Positions 8,641-17,903 are shown, counted from the first letter of the stretch. The stretch: 64,000 nucleotides of DNA from Lentisphaerae bacterium WC36 (GCA_020683205.1 CP085689.1:2722230-2786229), one strand, 5' to 3'. Notes: a model not told the origin generated them from the letters alone. A program made the numbers and translations.

Positions 8641-9735
8641 TTAAATAGACTCTAATAATTCCATCATTTTATCATATTGCTCTTCAATTGACTCAACTAA
8701 TTTAAATTGAGTACGACAACGATCTAAATTATGATCATCTCGGTGGATTCTGAAATAAACATCACCTTCAAGATGGTCTGTTAAAAAGCGTACACCAATT
8801 TCCAATGGAATTAATTTTCCAGAGAATGGTAATAATTTTTTCTCTGTTTCATTTAAAAATTCGCCAGCTCCAGCCATATAACCACGCAATATTGCTTCAA
8901 ACATATCAAATTGCATATATACTTTGCTTAAATCTTGCTCATCTTCAGCAGCAGGGCTCGTACTTGTACGCACTAAATCACCAAAATCATAGTGAACAAG
9001 TCCTGGCATAACTGTATCTAGATCAATAACGCAAATACCCTCACCCGTTAAATAATCAAGCATAACATTATTTAATTTAGTATCATTATGCGTAATGCGC
9101 TCAGGAATTTTCCCAGCTTCTTGCAATTGAATCAACTTTTCAGTGTCATCAATACGACTCATAACAAAATCAATTTCAGCTTGGCACTCTTTAACACGTC
9201 CAAGTTTGTCTTCAGCTATTACCTCTTTTAAACGCTCAACGCGTTTCGGAGTATTATGAAAATCCTTAATGGTTTCAAATAATCTGCCTCCAGGTAAATC
9301 AACTAACATTTTTTGGAATTCACCAAATGCTCGTGCTGCTTGATATGCTTGGTCAGGAGTTTCAATAATATCATATGTCTTTGCTTTTTCAACAAAAACA
9401 TAAACGCGCCAATAATTACCATTTTCATCAATTGCATATGGTAAATTATCATTGCTTTTTATAACTGTTAATGTGTGTCGTGATTTATCTCCAGCAATTT
9501 TCAACTTTTCATGAATATGGCTAGTAACACGGTAAATATTATCCATTAATTTTTCAGGATTTTTAAAAACAAACTTATTGATCAGCTGAAAAATATAACG
9601 AATAGTTGTTCCACCCTGGTTATATTCAACTGAATATGTTTCATTAATATGGCCACTTCCATAACGTTCTGCAAAAATAAAATCGCCTGGAATTTCAAAC
9701 ATTGCGCCAACTTTCTCAATATCGTGCTTAATCAT
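8641..9735 (-). CDS. Anomeric sugar kinase of the APH/NahK type
   Basis: Phosphotransferase of the aminoglycoside-phosphotransferase fold, most like N-acetylhexosamine 1-kinase (NahK), which phosphorylates GlcNAc/GalNAc at C1. The 364-residue length matches NahK. Visible motifs: ERYGSGHINETY (nucleotide-binding loop, about 24-35), the catalytic loop ITHNDTKLNNVMLD at about 214-227 (Brenner motif HxDxxxxN) and the metal-binding VIDLDTVMPG followed by YDFGDLVR. It is 16 bases downstream of a nucleotidyltransferase gene, so free HexNAc could be turned into HexNAc-1-P and then UDP-HexNAc. Specificity for HexNAc is inferred from motif resemblance and context. Confidence 0.82.
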   Translation of the reverse strand: MIKHDIEKVGAMFEIPGDFIFAERYGSGHINETYSVEYNQGGTTIRYIFQLINKFVFKNPEKLMDNIYRVTSHIHEKLKIAGDKSRHTLTVIKSNDNLPYAIDENGNYWRVYVFVEKAKTYDIIETPDQAYQAARAFGEFQKMLVDLPGGRLFETIKDFHNTPKRVERLKEVIAEDKLGRVKECQAEIDFVMSRIDDTEKLIQLQEAGKIPERITHNDTKLNNVMLDYLTGEGICVIDLDTVMPGLVHYDFGDLVRTSTSPAAEDEQDLSKVYMQFDMFEAILRGYMAGAGEFLNETEKKLLPFSGKLIPLEIGVRFLTDHLEGDVYFRIHRDDHNLDRCRTQFKLVESIEEQYDKMMELLESI

Positions 9736-9751
9736 TATACAATCCTTTCAC

Positions 9752-10660
9752 TTAAAATAATTTTTCTGGGTAAACACCAGCAGCAATTAATTCTTTTATA
9801 TTTTCAACTACAATATCTTTATCTTCAGAATATGTCACACCAAACCAATTATCATGGCTATTTAAAACTTTTACTGTCGCTTGATTACTTTTAATTAATT
9901 CATCAACTGCAAATGGTAGGAAAAACTCACTTTTTTGTTCTGTTCCCTGCTTCTCCAAAAATGATGTGAACATATCAGTTAGGTAATCAAAAATCTTTGG
10001 AGTAAACCCCCACATATTCATTGATACTACTTCTTCGCCTGTTAATTTGCTAATCGCTTCGCCTTCCGCGCTATTAACCACCGTCCCATCTGCTAATTTT
10101 TCAATTTTTGTTAATTCTGTAACATCAGTTAAATAACCATCAACATTAATAGAACAAATTCCACGGCTAACACTACCAAAATCACTCAATGTTTTATTTA
10201 GGTCAAAACCGCACATACAAAAATCTGCAACATTGTTATCAGTTAATTTTTTAAGCTGATCAGCTGTATATTTAAAAGCATTTTTACCGTAGAAATCATC
10301 CGCATTAATTGCCGCAAAAGGCTCTTTTACCACATCTTTAGCAGCTAATAATGCCTGCCCAGTTCCCCAAGGCTTAGTACGCCCTTCTGGAACTGTAAAA
10401 GGTATTGGCAAATCATCAATCGCTTGAAATGCATACTCTACAGCAATTTTATCACTATAGCGAGAGCCAACATGCTCTTTAAAAGCATCTTCAATATCTT
10501 TACGAATTATAAAAACAATTTTGGTAAAACCAGAGCGAATCGCATCAAAAACCGAATAATCGATAATTGATTCGCCATTAGGCCCAACTTGATCTAATTG
10601 TTTAAGTCCACCATATCTGCTACCCATTCCAGCAGCTAAAACCAAAAGCGTAATATCCAT
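9752..10660 (-). CDS. Sugar-1-phosphate nucleotidyltransferase
   Basis: NTP-transferase fold enzyme making an NDP-sugar from a sugar-1-phosphate. The pyrophosphorylase signature LVLAAGMGSRYGGLKQ is at the N-terminus (residues 5-20 of the chosen start), followed by WGTGQALLAA (about 92-101) and AAINADDFYG (the metal-binding Asp-Asp). I place the start at the ATG at 10660 because GGAG lies 9 bases before it; the longer frame would need a TTG inside that ribosome-binding site. It is the first gene of the operon, just before the NahK-like kinase, and such pairs are known in HexNAc salvage. The exact sugar is not determined. Confidence 0.85.
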   Translation of the reverse strand: MDITLLVLAAGMGSRYGGLKQLDQVGPNGESIIDYSVFDAIRSGFTKIVFIIRKDIEDAFKEHVGSRYSDKIAVEYAFQAIDDLPIPFTVPEGRTKPWGTGQALLAAKDVVKEPFAAINADDFYGKNAFKYTADQLKKLTDNNVADFCMCGFDLNKTLSDFGSVSRGICSINVDGYLTDVTELTKIEKLADGTVVNSAEGEAISKLTGEEVVSMNMWGFTPKIFDYLTDMFTSFLEKQGTEQKSEFFLPFAVDELIKSNQATVKVLNSHDNWFGVTYSEDKDIVVENIKELIAAGVYPEKLF

Positions 10661-10685
10661 TACATTTATCTCCAATTTTATTCTT

Positions 10686-10705
10686 GGGTGTCAATAAAAT
10701 CACCC
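10686..10705 (-). promoter_or_regulatory. Inverted repeat in the leader of the sugar-salvage operon
   Basis: GGGTG (10686-10690) and CACCC (10701-10705) form a short inverted repeat about 26 bases upstream of the first start codon of the nucleotidyltransferase operon. It has no T run on either strand, so it is more likely an operator or a leader hairpin than a terminator. No factor can be named. Confidence 0.25.
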
Positions 10706-10832
10706 TACAATTCTAATACACAATATTACCATAATCAAAAAAAATAATAATTCAAGACTTTTTATAGATTTTTTCCACTAATAATCAATTTTTACTATTT
10801 TTGAGGTAATTTTTGTGATTTTTTGAAGAAGT

Positions 10833-11897
10833 TCAACTGAAATAACGATTAAGAGTCCACATTGCTAGCATTATAAAAAATGTCAACAATGGAATTGATG
10901 CCAAATAACTGTAAAAAATTAAAGCAGCTAATCCAGTTTCAATACGCCTATTAACTAATGAACAAATGACAATTAAATTATTTGCGGGAGGTACTGCCGC
11001 CTCAATAATTAACAACAAATAGAGCACTGGATCATCTCCAAAAATTTTATAATAACGTAATGCAAAAATAGCGCATAAAGCAACAATTGGAAAAACAATC
11101 ATTTTTAAAACAATAAAGCCAATAATACTTTTATTACCCAACCCAGACGGCTGAGGCCCATAAGCTAATTTCCCCCCTAACATAATTAAAATTGAAGGCA
11201 CTGCTCCATCAGCAATAGTTTCAGCAGCTTTATATAGAAAATAAAAATGACCATCAGCATAACAAAAGTTACTTTTAGCAGCAGGAATCATCCCCACGAT
11301 AACTCCTAAGATAATACCCCATATTGGTGGAGTGATAATTTTTTTCCATTCAATATGAAACCCTCTTATAACATTCTCCTTCTGCGCCATAATTGTATAC
11401 CCAACGGACCACATCAATGGTGAGAATGCAATCAAATACATTGAAACATAACTTTTTCCAACATCTTCAGAAATATTTAAATTCTGAAAAAAAGGAAAAA
11501 TCGCTAAGACCGCAGTCATTAATGGGATTGGTAAATACCCACTGTTACCGAAACCAGAAGCTATAATTATAGCACGATGATATTCTTGAGGGACCTTACA
11601 TAACTTATTAATAATAATCCCAACACCAAAACCACATATCATATAAATAACACATACGACTGGTAAATACCATAGTTTTTGCAATGACTCTAAATCCAAA
11701 GATTTTGAAACAGAAGTAAATAATAAACATGGTAACATTGCATAGAAAATAACCTTCCCAAGATTATCAAGTAAATTCTCACTGACAAATTTTTTTCTAA
11801 CTAAAATTGCACCAACAATCGCCACACACAAAATTACTACCACTGACTGAGACGAATTTACTAATAACCTCCAAATTTCTACTTCTTTACCATTCAT
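10833..11897 (-). CDS. AEC-family transporter (auxin efflux carrier type)
   Basis: A 354-residue inner-membrane protein with about ten hydrophobic segments in the two-bundle arrangement of the AEC/PIN-like family. Typical features are the VGAILVRKKFVSENLLDNLGK region at about 25-45, FYAMLPCLLFTSV, and ASGFGNSGYLPIPL near 112-125 (the Asn-Ser-Gly-Tyr-Leu-Pro crossover), with a matching EAAVPPANNLIV near 300. AEC proteins move organic acids or related anions; substrate unknown. It starts 19 bases after the TPR gene stop, suggesting cotranscription. Confidence 0.8.
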   Translation of the reverse strand: MNGKEVEIWRLLVNSSQSVVVILCVAIVGAILVRKKFVSENLLDNLGKVIFYAMLPCLLFTSVSKSLDLESLQKLWYLPVVCVIYMICGFGVGIIINKLCKVPQEYHRAIIIASGFGNSGYLPIPLMTAVLAIFPFFQNLNISEDVGKSYVSMYLIAFSPLMWSVGYTIMAQKENVIRGFHIEWKKIITPPIWGIILGVIVGMIPAAKSNFCYADGHFYFLYKAAETIADGAVPSILIMLGGKLAYGPQPSGLGNKSIIGFIVLKMIVFPIVALCAIFALRYYKIFGDDPVLYLLLIIEAAVPPANNLIVICSLVNRRIETGLAALIFYSYLASIPLLTFFIMLAMWTLNRYFS

Positions 11898-11916
11898 TTA
11901 TTTTAGTTAAAACCTG

Positions 11917-13902
11917 CTATTTTTTTGAATATTCAGTTATTTTTTTATTGATCAAGTTATAATCAACATCTTGTTCATAAATTTGCAAGGCTCTTTTCCA
12001 TATTTTCAAGGCTTTTTTAGTATTATTATTTTTTGCATAAACATCTGCACAGTGATCATAAATCACAGTACTTAAAACTAAATCATGATTTTTTGCCATC
12101 TTCAAAATACTTTCAGCAACTTTTAAGGCATCGGCATACTTATTTTGTTTAAAAAAACATAACATTAAGCTATCTTTAAGAGCAATTTCAAATTCAATTT
12201 TACGTAAAGATTTAGCCTTACTTCCTTCGTCATGTTTACTTTTTTCAAGAATATCCATAGCTGAATATAGCATTTTTTCTGCTCGTTCTAACTCTTTATT
12301 TTGTTCAACAAGCACATAAGCGAAGCTATTTAACCAAACACTATCATCAGCAAACAAACTCTGCTCTTTATCAAGAAATGCAATCATTTCATCGAATTTT
12401 TTAAGCTTATACAAACAATTAACATAACCATTATAGACAAACGAAAGCAATAATTTATCTTTCTTTAAAGTCTTATTTTGAGCAACCTTATTAACCATAC
12501 TTTCATAATACTTCAAAGCTTCATCAAATCGTCCTTGCTTACATAAAATACTCGCAATTAGAAGTTGATTCTGCTTTTCAATTAATGCCGTAGTCGCAAA
12601 GGCATAAGCATCATCATAAAAATAATTTGCTAGCATAATCTCTGAAATACGGCTAAGAACCCTATCCATATCGCGAACACCTAAATCATTCAAAGCAAAG
12701 CGGTTTTGTTTAATTTTTAACTGATTTGCTATTGCTCTAGTATCTTGAAAATAATTTAAATGCACCGCTGAATTTAAAGCTGAAAAAAGAAATAGATTAA
12801 CTGTCTTTTTAAAACGATATTTATGCTTGGGGTCATCCATTGAAAATTTATCATTGAATTCTTTTTCAAAAACTTTTTTAGTCTTATTCATTAAGTCATA
12901 AGCTAAAGCATACTGACGGACATCATCTGCATAAAAAGAAGCCAAACCAGTTAAAGTTGTAATATCATTTGGTTTTATCAATAAATTATTAAGTAGTAAA
13001 TCTTCTAAAAATTCAATAGATTCAAAATCATCAAACTTCTGTATCGATTCAGTTAATTTTTCCAAATTATCCTCATCAATAAATTCTTTGCCACTTTTAT
13101 GCCTCATGGAGGTCATCAAAACAGCACGTTGCAATTTTATATGCCTTAACAGTTTCCCCTTATGCGCATCATTATCAGATTCAACAACACCCTTTTCTAA
13201 ATTAATATAAAAATTTAATAGTGCTGCTTGAACTAAATAACTTTCACCAATAACAGGAATTAATTGTACAAAATTTAAGTCATCATAACGCTTCTTAAGC
13301 GATGAATTTATTTTACTCAACTCACAATAAGCGATTGATAAACTTTTTAAAATTTCCAAATCTTCTTTTGGTAATTTATCAAATTTTTTATAGTTTTCAG
13401 AGTGATACAACAAAACTCTTTCAGCTAGTAAATAAGCCGTTTGGTATTTTTTATTTTTTACCAAATCTCCAGTAACAATGGTCGCAATTTTTATAAAATG
13501 AGGATTTTCATCTACAAACTTATTTAATTTTTTTTGAATCTCTTCACCCTTATTATGACGTTGAGCATCCGCTAGTAATGTCTGTATTGCATCAAGTGCA
13601 ACCAATTCAGATTTAGCCCCGTTCATTAAACTTAGCAACGCCTCTTGACAACCTTCAAAATCCCGATTATTACGATACAATAAATAATCACTAAGCTTTT
13701 CGAGCTTAAACATTAATGCCATTTCTTCTTCTGAAAATTGATAATTTTTATAATCTACCGCATATGAATTTCTAAACGATTTTGCTTTAAGACTATCTCC
13801 TTCATTTGCAAACGAATTGATATTAAATAAAACAAAAGCACCCAGTGATAATAAAATATATTTTTTTTCAAAAATTTGTTTAATACTACTTCTTCTTTTC
13901 AT
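11917..13902 (-). CDS. Exported TPR-repeat protein
   Basis: About 661 residues, nearly all alpha-helical, with tetratricopeptide-like repeats most obvious in the last third (for example LIASILCKQGRFDEALKYYE and the final KKALKIWKRALQIYEQ segment). The N-terminus has basic residues followed by a hydrophobic stretch ending SFANEG, a Sec signal or anchor. I place the start at the ATG at 13902 (MKRRSS), because GTGGAG lies about 10 bases before it; upstream in-frame codons overlap that site. No catalytic domain. Probably a periplasmic scaffold or cell-envelope protein; function unknown. Confidence 0.75.
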   Translation of the reverse strand: MKRRSSIKQIFEKKYILLSLGAFVLFNINSFANEGDSLKAKSFRNSYAVDYKNYQFSEEEMALMFKLEKLSDYLLYRNNRDFEGCQEALLSLMNGAKSELVALDAIQTLLADAQRHNKGEEIQKKLNKFVDENPHFIKIATIVTGDLVKNKKYQTAYLLAERVLLYHSENYKKFDKLPKEDLEILKSLSIAYCELSKINSSLKKRYDDLNFVQLIPVIGESYLVQAALLNFYINLEKGVVESDNDAHKGKLLRHIKLQRAVLMTSMRHKSGKEFIDEDNLEKLTESIQKFDDFESIEFLEDLLLNNLLIKPNDITTLTGLASFYADDVRQYALAYDLMNKTKKVFEKEFNDKFSMDDPKHKYRFKKTVNLFLFSALNSAVHLNYFQDTRAIANQLKIKQNRFALNDLGVRDMDRVLSRISEIMLANYFYDDAYAFATTALIEKQNQLLIASILCKQGRFDEALKYYESMVNKVAQNKTLKKDKLLLSFVYNGYVNCLYKLKKFDEMIAFLDKEQSLFADDSVWLNSFAYVLVEQNKELERAEKMLYSAMDILEKSKHDEGSKAKSLRKIEFEIALKDSLMLCFFKQNKYADALKVAESILKMAKNHDLVLSTVIYDHCADVYAKNNNTKKALKIWKRALQIYEQDVDYNLINKKITEYSKK

Positions 13903-13960
13903 TGTTTTCATACTCCACAAATTATTCAATCTTTTTTAAATAAGCATAAATCAAACGCTT

Positions 13961-14018
13961 AAAAAAATAAACCCTTCATCTAAAATAACCGTCAAAAGAG
14001 ATTATTGCAATGAAGGGT
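13961..14018 (-). terminator. Terminator after the bS22-like gene
   Basis: ACCCTTCAT (13971-13979) pairs with ATGAAGGGT (14010-14018). On the minus strand the hairpin is followed by a T-rich run (A run at 13961-13970 on plus). It lies between the 29-residue gene (ends 14107) and the TPR gene, so it separates their transcripts. The loop is long (30 bases) with a possible inner AATAA/TTATT pairing. Confidence 0.65.
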
Positions 14019-14106
14019 CCATCAAAAACAATTAATTAAAATTAATTTTTAAAGTTAACTACAAAATTTTAATGTTTCCAAAAATTTTAAAATTAACCAT
14101 TTAATC

Positions 14107-14196
14107 TTATTTGTTTTTATGACGCATAGATTTTAATTGTTTACGACGTTTGTGTTTAGCAATTTTTCTACGACGTTTTTTCTTAAGATTACCCAT
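14107..14196 (-). CDS. bS22/AURKAIP1-COX24-type small basic ribosomal protein
   Basis: A 29-residue, extremely basic protein beginning MGNLKKKRRRKIAKHKRRK and ending MRHKNK. Its pattern of K-K-R-R-K-x-x-K-H-K-x-R-K-x-L-K matches the short bacterial proteins with the AURKAIP1/COX24 domain, homologous to the mitochondrial small-subunit protein mS38 and to bS22, bound to 16S rRNA near the decoding site. The start is well supported: AAGGA is 9 bases before the ATG. It is a single-gene transcript with its own terminator. Easily missed by gene callers because of its size. Confidence 0.85.
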   Translation of the reverse strand: MGNLKKKRRRKIAKHKRRKQLKSMRHKNK

Positions 14197-14510
14197 TTGA
14201 GTTATTCCTTAATTTGCTATGTTAATATTCTATTTGAATTTATTTTTTAAAAACTTATGAATTAATAGTCTAGCACACTTTCTGTAAATTTCATCTCAAA
14301 TTCAAAAATATTTCAATTTTTTTTTATTTCAACATTAATTATTTAGTAAAATTAAACTTTTTTATAATTATTTTCATGTTTAAATTGTTCATTAATTTAT
14401 AATTCGGTTTAAATTTAGAGTTATTAAATCTATAGAACTAAATTTTTGATTCGATAAATATCATTATTTTCTTAAACTATTGATTAAGTATAAAATAACA
14501 ACAGTTGCAT

Positions 14511-14622
14511 CTGTCTGTTTTTTTGGCACTTTTTTTAATAAACTACTTGTAAATCAGTCATTTTTTCATTATTTTATATCAGTGTAAGGACACATTTTGA
14601 TTTAGGTCATTTTAACAGACAG
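14511..14622. promoter_or_regulatory. Spaced inverted repeat upstream of the GntR/LacI regulator
   Basis: CTGTCTGTT (14511-14519) recurs in inverted orientation as AACAGACAG (14614-14622), 94 bases apart; both copies carry TTGC just outside or near the 5' side. Two inverted half-sites at this distance upstream of a LacI-like regulator gene fit a looping autoregulatory operator, but this is inference. The rest of the 525-base gap 14197-14721 is AT-rich and shows nothing else apart from the candidate promoter. Confidence 0.35.
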
Positions 14623-14644
14623 GCAAAATTTAACTAATTTCTAT

Positions 14645-14672
14645 TTGACATGACCTTCTAGGTTAATAAATA
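14645..14672 (+). promoter_or_regulatory. Candidate promoter of the GntR/LacI regulator
   Basis: A perfect TTGACA (14645-14650) is followed after 16 bases by TAAATA (14667-14672), a weak -10 match, and the start codon lies 50 bases further on. The -35 match is exact; the -10 is poor, so the call is tentative. Confidence 0.4.
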
Positions 14673-14721
14673 GGTTTAAAAGTGAATATTATTAGCAAAA
14701 TTCACAAAGGAGTTCAATAAG

Positions 14722-15780
14722 ATGGATAAGTACAATGTAGTTGAAAAATACATTAGAGATTGTATTGACAAGACAGAAATTGGTGGAAAACTACCATCTG
14801 TTCGTAGCATTAAGGAAACTTGTAAAGTTAGTGAAAAAACCATTGACCGCGTTGTAGAAAGATTAATGCTTGAGAACCTCGTTGAAATGCGCCCTCGTTC
14901 TGGATTGTATAAAAGAAAAGCTTATCCACGCGATATTAAAATTGTTTGCTTTGTTGGCAGTCATTTAATACCTGAAGACAGTAATGCAACGTTTTACCAA
15001 CAAGTAATGTACAGCTTATTTTATATGCTTTCACAAGAAAATCGTCGAATTAGCATTATCACGGCCAACAACAGCACTGAAGAACTTGAACTTCTCAAGA
15101 GCTTAAAAAATGATTTAAAAAGTACAATTATTTTATTTAACGCAGCTCACGAGCATCTCCTCCCAATAGAAGAAGCACGCGCTAGTGGTACAAGAATTGT
15201 TGATGTTCTACCAATGCACGATTATAAACTTAATGCCGCAATAACCAATGACGATGCTAAAATTGTGCGAATGCAATTAGAATACCTTAACGACAGAAAT
15301 CACAAACGTATTGCTTATGCCAACGCGCCTCACGGACTGCACCGCCGTCCCTTAAGTGACCGCTGGGATGCATTCGTCATGGAAAGCATTAAACTAAAGA
15401 TGGAACCTGTTGTTAGCGACTATAACATCAATGCACATTCCTCTTTTGAAGATGTATATTCAAATACTGTTGAACTTATCAAAAATGAATCAACTCGCCC
15501 TGATGCAATTATTCTAGGTGAAGATATTCAATACAAAGCTGTATATGACGCAATTACGTCACAAGGGCTAGTTGTGGGTGAAGATATTTCAGTTATTGGA
15601 ACTAATGACTCTCCGTGGAGTTCTTATGCGATTCCTCCTTTAACAACAATTGGTTTTGATATTTACAATGGACTTAAAGAATTCATGAATATTATCGAAA
15701 ACATAGAAGAGCGCAATGAAGGTAGTATAACAAAATTTCCATTAAAATTGGTTGAGAGAAGCTCAGTAATACAATCATAA
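14722..15780 (+). CDS. GntR/LacI chimeric transcriptional regulator
   Basis: A 352-residue regulator with a GntR-type winged helix at the N-terminus (residues about 5-70; GGKLPSVRSIKETCKVSEKT, then RVVERLMLENLVEMRPRSGLY) and a LacI/periplasmic-binding-protein sugar-sensing domain from about 75 to the end (typical YLNDRNHKRIAYAN, PDAIILGEDIQ, VIGTNDSPWSSYAIPPLTTI). This architecture is frequent in Lentisphaerota and usually controls nearby carbohydrate genes. The start is preceded by AAAGGAG. No transport or hydrolase gene is adjacent on the same strand; the GH28 and salvage operon lie to the left on the other strand. Effector unknown. Confidence 0.85.
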   Translation: MDKYNVVEKYIRDCIDKTEIGGKLPSVRSIKETCKVSEKTIDRVVERLMLENLVEMRPRSGLYKRKAYPRDIKIVCFVGSHLIPEDSNATFYQQVMYSLFYMLSQENRRISIITANNSTEELELLKSLKNDLKSTIILFNAAHEHLLPIEEARASGTRIVDVLPMHDYKLNAAITNDDAKIVRMQLEYLNDRNHKRIAYANAPHGLHRRPLSDRWDAFVMESIKLKMEPVVSDYNINAHSSFEDVYSNTVELIKNESTRPDAIILGEDIQYKAVYDAITSQGLVVGEDISVIGTNDSPWSSYAIPPLTTIGFDIYNGLKEFMNIIENIEERNEGSITKFPLKLVERSSVIQS

Positions 15781-15843
15781 AACTTTATCATCCTATCTAA
15801 ACAAAAACTCAAATTTTTAACTGAGTACTAAATAAATTATAAT

Positions 15844-15891
15844 ATTTGCCGTCATTTATAAAGTATATTAAATGATGGCAAATTTATTTTT
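15844..15891 (+). terminator. Terminator after the GntR/LacI regulator
   Basis: ATTTGCCGTCATTTA (15844-15858) pairs with TAAATGATGGCAAAT (15869-15883) through 15 positions, the only deviation being a G-U pair, and is followed by TTATTTTT. Strong hairpin 64 bases after the regulator stop. Bases 15892-16077 then lead into the next gene. Confidence 0.85.
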
Positions 15892-16077
15892 CAAAGCTAT
15901 ATGCGTTACTCCAAAATTAATAATGGCATAAAATTTGCGAAAAAATAAATTTTTATAATTAACTAAATTATTTACAAAAAAGTGTCTATTTCTAACACGT
16001 TCTATAAAATTATTGTAAAAATAAAAGGGTATTTTTGCTAAATCTAGCATTTTTTAAATATACCCAAAGGAAGCTTA

Positions 16078-17205
16078 ATGAAGACAGATTTACTATCAAA
16101 AGATAAATATTTTTTTGACAACATCATGGCACAATGGTGTTTTAATTTTATATGGTTTATTGCCAGCTGTGCAATTTTATTTAAAAATATGCAAAAAAAC
16201 AATCTTAATGATGAACCTTTTATATTTTTAATCGCACTTATTGTCATAGTACTATTTGGTGGACTAAATGCCTTTAATGAGTCAAGGTTTCGAAGTTACA
16301 TAAATATGTTCTTTGATTGCGTCAATATTCTACTGTTACCATTAATTTTATATTCATTTGGTTTATCAATTGAGTGGTCATTGTTTCTTGGCTATATCAA
16401 TATTGTAATTGTTATAGCTCTCTCGCCAAAAAATCAATTAGTTTGCAACTGTTCTGCGGCGCTTCTATTGGCGCTAATGGTTTCATTTGGCAGCTATTTT
16501 GAAACACCTGAAGTATATGATGAGGTAAAAGCAAACATCAAATATAACGATGCAAATTCTAAAATCAAAGATATGCATTCAGAAGCGTACAAAGTAGAAA
16601 ACCCAATGACCTTACAAGAAATTAGTGCTCAAGAAGATATTTATGGCAATTCAAATTATTGGTACGCTATTTATAAAGCAAATACAGATGCAATCAAAAA
16701 TCCGACTGATGTAATTGCAAAAAATACAGTTTTAAATATCCCTAAAATTCGTGGCATATCATACAACATGAAACTTCTTACGATTGAAAAAGATAGTTCT
16801 TTACAGGAAATCTCTTCTTCAAAAGACACTTATGCCAATATTGAACACTGGAAATTAATTCTTGATGCGAATGCTTCAAAAATTGATAATGAAAAAAAGA
16901 TTGTTCCAGCGGGTACAACTTTAATCATTCCAGTATTACCGCCATCAAAACAAAAATTCTTTATTCGTTTGTCATTAATCTTTGTTACAGCAGTGGCATT
17001 AGCATTAATTTGGAAATTTACCATCGGAAAAATTTACAAAATGCTAAATGTGGCGTATAGTGTGGAGAGCAAAGATGCTTTTAAGAAAATTGACAACTTT
17101 GAACATCAGGTAAGTAACCTTGACGAAGAAGTTCAATTATTGAAACATGAACTGGCTATGGGTATCATGAAAATGCGCCACAAAGTAGAGAATAATGATT
17201 TGTAG
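16078..17205 (+). CDS. Membrane protein with two LysM-like repeats and a coiled coil
   Basis: A 375-residue protein: five or six membrane segments in residues about 17-140, a soluble loop at about 145-295, another membrane segment at about 299-320, and a heptad-rich tail at about 335-370. The loop holds two LysM-like units: the first contains YGNSNYWYAIYKAN then NTVLNIP (about 190-222), the second YANIEHWKLILDAN then GTTLIIP (about 250-282), matching the W-x-x-I-x-x-A-N and L-x-I-P features of LysM. LysM binds peptidoglycan GlcNAc. It is followed 11 bases later by a histidine kinase that lacks a sensor, then by an NtrC-type regulator, so it is a good candidate for the input subunit. Start supported by AAAGGA 6 bases upstream. 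Confidence 0.75.
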   Translation: MKTDLLSKDKYFFDNIMAQWCFNFIWFIASCAILFKNMQKNNLNDEPFIFLIALIVIVLFGGLNAFNESRFRSYINMFFDCVNILLLPLILYSFGLSIEWSLFLGYINIVIVIALSPKNQLVCNCSAALLLALMVSFGSYFETPEVYDEVKANIKYNDANSKIKDMHSEAYKVENPMTLQEISAQEDIYGNSNYWYAIYKANTDAIKNPTDVIAKNTVLNIPKIRGISYNMKLLTIEKDSSLQEISSSKDTYANIEHWKLILDANASKIDNEKKIVPAGTTLIIPVLPPSKQKFFIRLSLIFVTAVALALIWKFTIGKIYKMLNVAYSVESKDAFKKIDNFEHQVSNLDEEVQLLKHELAMGIMKMRHKVENNDL

Positions 17206-17216
17206 AAAGGGTAATT

Positions 17217-17903
17217 ATGAAAGATTCATTTATGCAAGAATATCCTATTAATGTTACTGATATAAAAATTTTAAATAAAAGATTACGCCATCGTTTAAGA
17301 AATTTATGCGCAGGAGTAACAATGACAACCGAAAGAATTGCGCAGCTAGCAGAAGATATCCATCCAGACTTAAGCGTGCGTTGCCATGTTGTGAAAGAAG
17401 AAATGCAGCGTTTAGAAACTTTAACAGACCGCATGGATTTACTGTTTGAAGTATTACCAATGCCTGAAAGTTTATCATTGTTAGAAGTTATTACAGAATT
17501 AAGGGCCTTTTTTACTCAATCATTTCCGTTCTGCAACTTAATTTTAAAGGGACCTCAGCAAGACGTAACTTTTAGATACGGTTCTTATTTGCAAATTGCT
17601 TTAACTGAACTTTTACAAAATGTTGGTGAAAGCGATTCCAATAGCGATCTTTTTTTAAGTTGGGATACTGAAGAAAAGAAAATAACATTTACAATAAAGA
17701 ATAAGCTCCCTCGACATTTTTTCGATGAAGTTAATTTAGAAAACCCTGTCCCATTTGTTACCAATAAAAGCAGACACGATGGGCTAGGTCTACCAATTGC
17801 AAAGCGTTTAGCTATTGCAATGAATGGAGCCCTAAAATTTGAGATTAATGACAATGATAGCGAAAATATTTTTACAGCAAAATTAACAATTCCAGTAGAT
17901 TGA
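17217..17903 (+). CDS. Soluble histidine kinase (H box plus HATPase)
   Basis: A short, 228-residue kinase with no membrane segment or sensor domain. The likely phospho-acceptor is His25 in RLRHRLRNLCAG, resembling the H-x-L-R-N H box of NtrB-like kinases. The N box is ALTELLQNVGES (about 126-137) and the G box is SRHDGLGLPIAKRLA (about 180-194), so the ATP-binding domain is complete though short. It lies between the LysM membrane protein and the sigma-54 type response regulator, and probably senses through the former and phosphorylates the latter (inference from gene order). Confidence 0.8.
   Translation: MKDSFMQEYPINVTDIKILNKRLRHRLRNLCAGVTMTTERIAQLAEDIHPDLSVRCHVVKEEMQRLETLTDRMDLLFEVLPMPESLSLLEVITELRAFFTQSFPFCNLILKGPQQDVTFRYGSYLQIALTELLQNVGESDSNSDLFLSWDTEEKKITFTIKNKLPRHFFDEVNLENPVPFVTNKSRHDGLGLPIAKRLAIAMNGALKFEINDNDSENIFTAKLTIPVD

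Noticed and set aside
14524-14542. Sigma-54 promoter (TGGCAC) before the GntR/LacI gene
   Set aside because: The -12 GC element is missing; only a T run follows.
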